DNA of 37,768 nt from Saccharothrix deserti (GTDB taxonomy: Bacteria > Actinomycetota > Actinomycetes > Mycobacteriales > Pseudonocardiaceae): NCBI RefSeq assembly GCF_009769385.1, contig NZ_VKAB01000060.1, positions 1 through 37,768 on the forward strand. The letters run 5' to 3'. Positions 31,611 to 37,768 of this stretch are shown in pieces; position 1 is the stretch's first letter, and every line of letters starts with the position of its first letter. The position numbers and the translations under genes were made by a program. Below the pieces are notes generated by a model. That model searched no databases. It saw nothing but the letters and a program-made list of their open reading frames with translations, and was not told the origin of the DNA.

Positions 31611-32843
31611 GGACGACCTGGCCGCCCGCCGGGCGAGCACGGGCCGGTAGGACGTCACGATCAGCGCCGCGAGCACGCAGAACCCCGCCGCCATCCCCCA
31701 CGGCGGCAGCACCGCGCCCGCGCTGATCCCCGCGGCCGAGATCAGCAGGCCGCCCTGGAGGTCGAGCTTGAACACCGCCAGGTAGCGGGTGCGCGCGTGT
31801 TCGGGCACCAGGTCGGCGAGCATCGCCTGCATCACCGGGATGTGCAGCAGCTCGCCGATCGTCAGCACCAGCACCGCGGCCAGCAGCACGACGAGGTCCG
31901 CGCCGAGGGCCAGGACCACGTTGCCCGTCGCGAACAGGGCGATGCCCAGGTAGACGCGCGGCCGGTCGGCGAGCCCGCGCGCCAGCCGTTCGGAGAACAC
32001 CGCCAGCGCCACGATCAGCAGCGTGTTCTCCGCGCGCAGGACGCCCAACACCTCCACCCCGTTGAGGTGGACGTGCCACGGCCCGAGCGCGAGCCACTCC
32101 CGGCGCTCCGGGTACGTCTGCGCGAGGTGCACGCCGATGTAGCCGGTGAGCTGGGTCTCCAGGCCCAGCCACAGCGTCATGCCCGCGACGAGCCGCAGGA
32201 ACAGGCGGTCCTTCAGCGTGTCGGCGTAGCCGCGCAGCAGCTCGCCGAACCGCGGCCGGTCGACCGCCGCGGGCATGGTCTCGGTCAGGTACTTCAGGCT
32301 CACCAGCGCCGCCACGCCCGCGATCGCGGCCGCGACGGTCAGCATCGCAGTGAAGTACCCGCTGTAGAGGAAGCTCGCGAACAACGCGCCCACCGCGAGC
32401 GAGGCGTTCACCGTCCAGTACTGCAGGGTGTAGACGGCCTTGCGGTGCTTGGCCGGGGTGACGTCGACGATCATCGCCTCGTTCGCGGGCAGGGCGAAGT
32501 TCGACACCATGTTGTTGAGCACGTAGAAGGCGAACACCGCCGCCGCGGAGTGCCACCACGGCGAACTGGCCGCCGCCATGCCCAGGAACGCGACCGCCGT
32601 GCCGGCGGTGCCCACCAGCAGCGGCAACCGCCTGCCCCGGCCGTCCGCGACCGGTCCCCCGACCAGGCTCGCGACCACCGCGAGCACGACCGCCGCCCCG
32701 ATCAGCAGGCCGGCCCGCGCCGCGCCGACCTCGCTCGCCAGGGAGATGGCCATGAGCGGGGTGATGATCGTGTTGAGGGTCCGCTCGACGAACGCCACGG
32801 TGATGCGCAGCCGGAGATTCGGGTGCAGCTCACCTAATCGCAT
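31605..32843 (-). CDS. MFS transporter, probable exporter (412 aa)
   Basis: Major-facilitator membrane protein of normal length with about 12 hydrophobic segments. The motif-A-like loop is GPVADGRGRRLPLLVG between helices 2 and 3, with further segments such as FALPANEAMIVDVTPAKHRK and GELLHIPVMQAMLADLVPEH. The start (ATG at 32843) has a purine-rich AGGCGGA directly before it. The frame extends far upstream to 33716, but that is antisense of the SARP gene. It is the first gene of the minus-strand unit with the ATP-grasp ligase, so export of that product or self-resistance is likely. The substrate is unknown. Confidence 0.85.
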   Translation of the reverse strand: MRLGELHPNLRLRITVAFVERTLNTIITPLMAISLASEVGAARAGLLIGAAVVLAVVASLVGGPVADGRGRRLPLLVGTAGTAVAFLGMAAASSPWWHSAAAVFAFYVLNNMVSNFALPANEAMIVDVTPAKHRKAVYTLQYWTVNASLAVGALFASFLYSGYFTAMLTVAAAIAGVAALVSLKYLTETMPAAVDRPRFGELLRGYADTLKDRLFLRLVAGMTLWLGLETQLTGYIGVHLAQTYPERREWLALGPWHVHLNGVEVLGVLRAENTLLIVALAVFSERLARGLADRPRVYLGIALFATGNVVLALGADLVVLLAAVLVLTIGELLHIPVMQAMLADLVPEHARTRYLAVFKLDLQGGLLISAAGISAGAVLPPWGMAAGFCVLAALIVTSYRPVLARRAARSSA

Positions 32844-32909
32844 TCCGCCTGTCCCCCTGGCTGTTCCACCGCCGGCAAGCCGCCGGCACCTCCATGCTTC
32901 CGGCCACGG

Positions 32910-32938
32910 CTGGACGAAAACTGGACGACGACTGGACC
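32910..32938 (+). promoter_or_regulatory. SARP-box-like triple heptamer, MFS-proximal
   Basis: CTGGACG (32910-32916), CTGGACG (32921-32927) and CTGGACC (32932-32938) repeat with an exact 11-base period. This is the layout that SARP regulators bind. It lies 67 bases upstream of the MFS start. The heptamers read in the direction of the SARP gene, thus inverted relative to MFS transcription. Confidence 0.65.
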
Positions 32939-33006
32939 GGAACGCGTCCGACAAAGAGCCGTCGACAGTGATCGGTCGATGTTCCCTGAGCCGCCTTGGG
33001 AATCGT

Positions 33007-33035
33007 CTGGATGGCGGCTGGAGTGGCTCTGGACG
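33007..33035 (+). promoter_or_regulatory. SARP-box-like triple heptamer, regulator-proximal
   Basis: CTGGATG (33007-33013), CTGGAGT (33018-33024) and CTGGACG (33029-33035) again have an exact 11-base period and the same core CTGGA. The last repeat ends about 60 bases before the GTG of the SARP gene and points toward it, as expected for autoactivation. No strong -35 box is needed at SARP-controlled promoters. Confidence 0.65.
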
Positions 33036-33096
33036 GCGTGCCAGCATGGAACCTCCGGATTTCCCGCCGCGTTGAGCGGCACGATGGGGGTCGTGA

Positions 33097-36012
33097 GTGC
33101 TGGTCGTCCAGGTGCTCGGCCCCATCCGGGCCTGGCGTGACGGCACCGCGCTGGCGCTCGGCCCGGCCGGCCGCAAAGCCGTGTTCGGCTTGCTCGCCCT
33201 CGCCCACGGCAAGCCGGTGACCCGCGCCGAACTGGTCGACGCGCTGTGGGGAGAACGACCGCCGCCCAGCGCGACCAACGTCATCCACACCCACGTCAAG
33301 CACCTGCGGCAACTGCTCGAACCCGACCGCGGCGCCCGTGCGCCGAGCACGACCATCCCCGCCGTGGGCGATGGGTACGCGCTGAGCCTGCCCCCGGACG
33401 CGGTGGACGTGGTCCGGTTCCGCTCGCTGGTCGCCCGCGCCGACTCGTGCCGCGCGACGACCCCCCGGCAAGCCGCGGACCTGCTGGGCCAGGCCTTGGG
33501 GTTGTGGCACGGACGTCCGCTGGCCGATGTGCCGCTGTTGGGCGCCCACCCCGGCGTCGTCACGTTGGCCGGGGAGCACCGGGCGGCGCTGGCCCGACAC
33601 GCCGAGGTGATGATCGCGATCGGTGCGGCGCGTGACGTGCTGCCCGCGCTGGTCGAGTACGTCGCCGCGCACGGGCTCGACGAGGCGATGCACGCGTTGC
33701 TCATCCGGGCGTACACCGCGTCCGGTCAGCGCGACAGGGCGTTCGGCACCTACAACATGGTGCGACGGCATCTCACCGAGGAGCTCGGCGTCGGCCCCGG
33801 ACCGGAATTGACCGCCGCGTACCTCGACGCGCTCGAAGAAACACCCGTCGACAGCGCCGCCGCACCGGCGGAACCCCCGCCCATGTCGCCCGGCGTGAAC
33901 CAACTGCCCGGAGACGTGTTCGGTTTCACCGGCCGGCAGGCGGAACTCACCGAACTCGGCCGGGTGCTGGGGGCCGAGCGGACCGGGGTACCCATCGTCG
34001 TCGTGTGCGGCACGGCCGGCGTGGGCAAGACAGCGCTCGCGCTGCACTGGGCTCACCGCATCCGGTCGAACTTCCCCGACGGTCAGCTGTACGTGGACCT
34101 GCGCGGCTACGACCCGCGGTTGCCGGTGGCGGCGGAGGACGCCCTGAGCCGCCTGCTCGACGGCCTCGGCGTCACCGGCGCGGACGTCCCGGTCGATCCT
34201 GATCAACGCGCCGCGCGGTATCGCGCCGAACTCGCCGACCGGCGGGTGCTGATCGTGCTCGACAACGCGTCGACGGTCGACCAGGTGCGGCCGCTGTTGC
34301 CCGGCACGTCGGGCTGCCTGGTACTGGTGACCAGCCGCAACAGCATGGCGGGTCTGGTCGCGCTGCACGGCGCCCACCGGCTCGACGTGGACCTGTTGCC
34401 GGCGCCGGACTCGTTGGCGTTGCTGCGCACGCTGATCGGCGAGCGGGTGCGACGGGAACCCGCGGCCGCGGCGGAGTTGGCCGCGCAGTGCGGTCGGTTG
34501 CCGCTCGCGCTGCGCGTCGCCGCCGAGTTGGCCGCGTCCCGGCCGGCCAGCGCGCTGGCCGAGCTGACCGGTGAACTGGCCGACCGGCGCCGCCGGCTGC
34601 GCGTGCTCGACGTCGGCGACGACGTCCGCGCCGCCGTGCGGACCGTCTTCTCGTGGTCGTACCTGCAGTTGCGACCGCAGGTCGCGAAGGCGTTCCGGCG
34701 GTTGGGCCTGCACTCCGGCTCGGACGTGACGCCGTTCGCGCTCGCCGCTCTCACCGGGAGTGACCCGGACGAGTCGCGCCTGACCCTGGAGGTGTTGGCG
34801 CGCAACCACCTCGTGCAGCCGGTGCCTGCCGGCCGGTTCGTCGTGCACGACCTCCTGCGCGCCTACGCCGAGGAGCTGGCCGGCGAGCACGACCCGGCGC
34901 CGGAGCGGTCCGCCGCCGTCGAGCGGTTGCTCGCCCACCACCTGGCCGCCGCGTCGGCGGCGATGGACCTGCTCTACCCGGCCGACCGCCCCTACCGACC
35001 CGACGTCTCCGTGACGCTACCGCTTACGTTCCCCGCCGCCGACGCCGCGCGCGCCTGGCTCGACGCCGAACGGTCCACGCTCGTCGCGCTGTGCCGCTTC
35101 GCCGAGCGCGATGACCGGCCCGGCTACGCGGTCGACCTGGCGAACACGCTGTACCGGTACCTGGAGGGTGGCCACTACGCGGACGCGTCGACCATCCACG
35201 AGTGCGCGCTGCGCGCCGCCCAGCGGGCCGGTGAGGACAGCATGCTCGCCGCGGCACTGACCAATCTCGGCGCACTGCGTCGGCTCCTCGGCGACTACGA
35301 CCAGGCGGCCGAACACCTGCACGAGGCGATCGAGCTGCACCGGCGGACCGGCGACCACTACGGCGCGGCACGGGCGTTGTCGAATCTCGGCATCGTCCAG
35401 GAGCGGCTCGGGGAGTACGAGGAGGCGGCGTCACTCCATCTGGAGGCGCTGGCCCTGCACCAGCGGCTGGGCAGCCGGTACGGGGAGGCGGCGGCGCTGC
35501 TCAACCTCGGCAACGCGCACACCCGCCCTGGTCACCACGCCGGTGCTGTCGAGTACCTGGAACGCGCGCTGGACTTGTTCCGCCGTCTCGACGACGCGGT
35601 CGGCCAGGCCAGCGCGTTGTCCAACCTCGGTGGCGTGTGCGCGAGCCTGCGGCGCTACCCGGACGCGGTCCGGCACCTCTCCCAGGCACAGGAGCTGTTC
35701 CAGCGCCTCGACCACAGCTACGGCGTGGCGTCGACCCTGAGCAACCTGGGCAACGTGTACACCCGGCTCGGCGACTGGTCCCAGGCGCACCACTGCTACA
35801 CCTCCGCCCTGGAGACGTTCCGGGACATCGGCCACCGCTACGGGGAGGCGAGCGCCCTCAACGGTCTCGGTGAGACCCAGCGGATAGCGGGTCGACTGGA
35901 CGAGGCCCGCGCCGCGCACACCAGCGCCCTGCGGATTGCCACCGAGACCGGCGACCAGGACGAGCAGGACCGCGCCCGAGCAGGCCTGGGAGTCGCCCGC
36001 CAGCACGCGTGA
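33097..36012 (+). CDS. AfsR/SARP-family transcriptional activator (971 aa)
   Basis: Large Streptomyces-antibiotic-regulatory-type activator. Residues 1-95 are an OmpR-like winged helix (VLGPIRAWRDGTALALG; ELVDALWGERPPPSATN). Residues 97-245 are the bacterial transcriptional activation domain. From about 270 follows an NB-ARC/STAND ATPase with P-loop CGTAGVGKTAL (about 302-312), RVLIVLDNAST and GRLPLALRVAAEL. Residues about 650-971 are tetratricopeptide repeats (ALTNLGALRRLLGDYDQA; ALSNLGIVQERLGEYEEA and so on, about 7 copies). The GTG start follows GGGGGT. It is divergent from the MFS/ATP-grasp unit with 253 bases between, which hold two SARP-type repeat arrays. It very likely controls that unit. 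The TPR and ATPase parts probably sense a signal. Confidence 0.92.
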   Translation: MLVVQVLGPIRAWRDGTALALGPAGRKAVFGLLALAHGKPVTRAELVDALWGERPPPSATNVIHTHVKHLRQLLEPDRGARAPSTTIPAVGDGYALSLPPDAVDVVRFRSLVARADSCRATTPRQAADLLGQALGLWHGRPLADVPLLGAHPGVVTLAGEHRAALARHAEVMIAIGAARDVLPALVEYVAAHGLDEAMHALLIRAYTASGQRDRAFGTYNMVRRHLTEELGVGPGPELTAAYLDALEETPVDSAAAPAEPPPMSPGVNQLPGDVFGFTGRQAELTELGRVLGAERTGVPIVVVCGTAGVGKTALALHWAHRIRSNFPDGQLYVDLRGYDPRLPVAAEDALSRLLDGLGVTGADVPVDPDQRAARYRAELADRRVLIVLDNASTVDQVRPLLPGTSGCLVLVTSRNSMAGLVALHGAHRLDVDLLPAPDSLALLRTLIGERVRREPAAAAELAAQCGRLPLALRVAAELAASRPASALAELTGELADRRRRLRVLDVGDDVRAAVRTVFSWSYLQLRPQVAKAFRRLGLHSGSDVTPFALAALTGSDPDESRLTLEVLARNHLVQPVPAGRFVVHDLLRAYAEELAGEHDPAPERSAAVERLLAHHLAAASAAMDLLYPADRPYRPDVSVTLPLTFPAADAARAWLDAERSTLVALCRFAERDDRPGYAVDLANTLYRYLEGGHYADASTIHECALRAAQRAGEDSMLAAALTNLGALRRLLGDYDQAAEHLHEAIELHRRTGDHYGAARALSNLGIVQERLGEYEEAASLHLEALALHQRLGSRYGEAAALLNLGNAHTRPGHHAGAVEYLERALDLFRRLDDAVGQASALSNLGGVCASLRRYPDAVRHLSQAQELFQRLDHSYGVASTLSNLGNVYTRLGDWSQAHHCYTSALETFRDIGHRYGEASALNGLGETQRIAGRLDEARAAHTSALRIATETGDQDEQDRARAGLGVARQHA

Positions 36013-36051
36013 GCACGTGTGGTGGCGCCGTGTGGTCCAGTTCGGCGCGGA

Positions 36052-36126
36052 GCGCGCGGTTGCGGCGCCGATCCCGCTGCCCGCGCCGGTGACGAGAGCG
36101 ACGGTGCCGTTGAGCTTCGATGTCAT
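36052..36126 (-). pseudogene. SDR N-terminal fragment
   Basis: ATG at 36126 with AGGAAAG upstream, then 25 residues with the SDR cofactor motif (LNGTVALVTGAGSGIGAATA). After AATAR (36052) the frame turns into antisense of the SARP 3' end, so only the first strand-turn-helix is left. Confidence 0.7.
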
Positions 36127-36154
36127 GTGGGGGCTTTCCTGGGAGTGCGGTGGA

Positions 36155-36361
36155 TCAGGTGGCGTCGTGAGCGAGGGACGAGGACAGCTCGCGGTGGGCG
36201 TCGACCTGGGCGAGCAGGAGCTTGGCCTTGCTCTCGACGAACTCGATGGCATCGGCGCCGGCGATGAAGCGCAGTGGCGGCTCGTCCTGGCCTGCGAGGT
36301 GGACCAGTGCGTCGGCGAGCTTGGCGGGGTCGCCGCCCTGGAGGCCGTCCATCGCGTGGCC
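36155..36361 (-). pseudogene. SDR C-terminal fragment
   Basis: The last 68 residues of a different SDR-type oxidoreductase (GDPAKLADALVHLAGQDEPP, LRFIAGADAIEF, VDAHRELSSSLAHDAT) end at 36155, 28 bases before the next SDR start at 36126. The two were probably neighbouring genes of one operon. The rest was lost upstream; 36362-36538 holds nothing that I recognise. Confidence 0.65.
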
Positions 36362-36538
36362 GGCCGCGAGGGCGGCCCGCGCCAACGGCCGACGACTCAT
36401 CGCGGTGAAGACGACCCCGGGTCCGTTCGATCCAGCCGTAGCCCCAGGCGCCACAGGCAGTAGCACTCCATGCCGCGCCTGGTCGAGGGCGTCAAGCTGC
36501 GTGCGGTCTGCGACAGCGGCAACGGCTTCCCACCAAGG

Positions 36539-36954
36539 CGTATCGAGCTGCTCGAACTCGGCCACCGGGTAGCCGCCTCGACCGTCCGCCGCGTGCTCAG
36601 GCGCCTGCGAATACCGCCCACACCCAGACGTGACACCGACACCTCGTGGCGACGGTTCCTACACGCTCAGGCCGCCGGCATGTCGGCCTGCGACTTCTTC
36701 CACGTCCACTGCGCCGTCACCCTCAAGCCGACTGCCACGCCGAACGGTTCATCGGCACCGTCAGACGCGAGGCCACCGACCGACTGCTCATCATCAACGA
36801 ACGCCACCTGCGATCAGTGCTGCAACGGTACGTCTCCCACTACAACCACCGCCGACCCCACCGAGCCCGACAGCTCGCACCCCACGACCAGACCGCCCAA
36901 TCCCGCAGTCGAACCACACATCGATACGTCGCCGACCAGTCCTCGGCGGACTGA
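36539..36954 (+). pseudogene. Transposase/integrase-core relic with internal deletion
   Basis: The N-terminal part (RIELLELGHRVAASTVRRVL, then SWRRFLHAQAAGMSACDFFH with the first catalytic Asp) runs to 36727. At that base the homology jumps, with a frame change, to the C-terminal part ADCHAERFIGTVRREATDRL, then NERHLRSVLQRYVSHYNHRR. The middle of the rve domain is deleted. It is an actinomycete integrase-core type IS relic. Confidence 0.7.
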
Positions 36955-37501
36955 TCAACGAATACGAACCCGCAGCAGCCTGAAGCGCAGGTCAGAACGT
37001 GTGGCCGACTTTGAAACCCACCGGTCTTTCCCGTCACCCGCGTGAACGCCGCGATGATTTCGCGGACGGTGGCGACGGCACCCCAGTCGTCGTCATGGGC
37101 GATGATGCTGCAGTTGATCGCCGACGCGGCGATGTCCTCGATCGGAGCTCGAACTCGCCGCGCCTTCTCCTGGCAGCCGCACGTCCTCGGGCCGGCTCGG
37201 CGCTCACCCGCGTCGAGTCCGGCGGCACGACCTACATGACGCGACGGCACCGATGCTGACGGTGTCGGACAACGTCGGCATCGGCAACACCGAACGCAAC
37301 TTCAACTTCGACGACGGCACCGTCCGAGGAGATCGGGAACGGGCCCGCGTGCGCCCACTACGCCGGTGACCTGGAGTGGTCCTTCGCCGAGGACGGCAGC
37401 CTCGTCATGGCCTTCGGCGGCAATCAGGTCATGGGCTGACCGGGCCCCGGTACCGGCGAATGTGACAGCACCGTCCAACCTTCGAAGACGCAGGAGACGA
37501 A
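36955..37501. other. Intergenic and eroded sequence before the pectate lyase
   Basis: 36955-37250 shows no gene. From 37253 a short coding-like stretch reads LTVSDNVGIGNTERNFNFDD. After a frame change near 37320 it continues as GPACAHYAGDLEWSFAEDGS to a stop at 37438-37440. This may be the end of a decayed secreted protein; I do not recognise the family. Confidence 0.3.
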
Positions 37502-37768
37502 ATGAAACGAACAGTCGCACGGCGAATCCCCGCGGTCGTGGCGCGTTGGCCGTCGCGACCTCGACCAGTGTGGTCCTGGCGATGTCACCGGCGTCGGCGG
37601 CGGCCGGCACCGCGACCGGCTACGCGTCCGCGAACGGCGGAACCACCGGCGGTCAGGGCGGGGCGACGGTTCGGGCCAACACGGGAACCAAGATCCATGA
37701 GGCCCTGTGCAGCCGGGCCAGTAGCGACACCCCCATCACCATCGAGGTCGAGGGGACCATCAACCACG
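37502..37768 (+). pseudogene. Pectate lyase (PL1-like), frameshifted signal peptide, cut by window end
   Basis: Start of a secreted pectate lyase that continues past the window. The ATG at 37502 has a good AGGAGA site and begins MKRTVARRIPAVV. The hydrophobic core and mature N-terminus lie in the next frame: GALAVATSTSVVLAMSPASA, then TGYASANGGTTGGQGGATVR and RASSDTPITIEVEGTINH, which matches actinomycete PL1 enzymes. One base seems to be missing near 37540. This is either a true mutation or a sequence error. If intact, the enzyme would cleave polygalacturonate outside the cell, in keeping with plant-glycan use suggested by the beta-helix enzyme. Confidence 0.65.

Noticed and set aside
29192..31726. 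An 844-codon plus-strand frame opposite the ATP-grasp gene
   Set aside because: Shadow of codon bias. The minus strand has two full sets of ATP-grasp motifs and an RBS.

Overview
The window is high-GC DNA with GTG starts, ATGA/GTGA gene overlaps, an AfsR/SARP-type regulator, MsiK-dependent-looking sugar transport and type VII secretion substrates. This points to a filamentous actinomycete, most likely of the Pseudonocardiales (Saccharothrix/Lentzea/Actinosynnema-like; the genus is inference). It reads as a mosaic of intact functional modules separated by decayed mobile elements.

Layout. 1-784: degenerate sequence with no intact gene. 784-2925 (-): SNF2 helicase. 3029-4065: tail of a tyrosine integrase followed by a truncated IS3-family element. 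4309-5983: a divergent SDR / MmyB-type regulator pair. 6084-6179: sigma-factor remnant. 6318-22540 and beyond: a large sugar-catabolism locus. It has a secreted GH141-like beta-helix protein with a ricin-type lectin domain, a FadR-type GntR repressor, an ABC sugar importer (binding protein and two permeases), an enolase-superfamily acid-sugar dehydratase, a mutarotase, an SDR, an aldo/keto reductase, an FAH-family diketo-acid hydrolase and an amidohydrolase lactonase. The genes larA, larB, larC and larE (nickel-pincer racemase and its cofactor synthesis) follow without a break. The larE end runs into a decayed serine recombinase (23338-23990).

The enzymes fit the oxidative, non-phosphorylated route for a 6-deoxy-L-sugar (L-fucose best, L-rhamnose possible): sugar to lactone to aldonate to 2-keto-3-deoxy acid to 2,4-diketo acid to pyruvate plus L-lactate. 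A lactate-racemase-type LarA encoded in the same operon would act on the end product, or on a pathway aldonate. The promoters of the secreted enzyme and of the transport/catabolic operon share the same architecture and a common operator-like motif, which suggests one regulon under the GntR repressor.

24000-26560 (-): a type VII secretion toxin cassette (YbaB-like protein, EspC-like partner, WXG-type toxin with a CdiA-like tRNase C-terminus, SitI3-like immunity protein). 26600-28100: gene and IS remnants around one hypothetical gene. 28135-36012: a possible small natural-product locus, with an MFS exporter, a double ATP-grasp ligase, a 34-residue small ORF and a DUF6875 protein on the minus strand. 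A divergent 971-residue SARP regulator faces them, and two triple heptamer repeats of exact 11-bp period lie in the shared intergenic region. 36052-36954: SDR and transposase fragments. 37502-end: start of a secreted pectate lyase, apparently frameshifted in its signal peptide.
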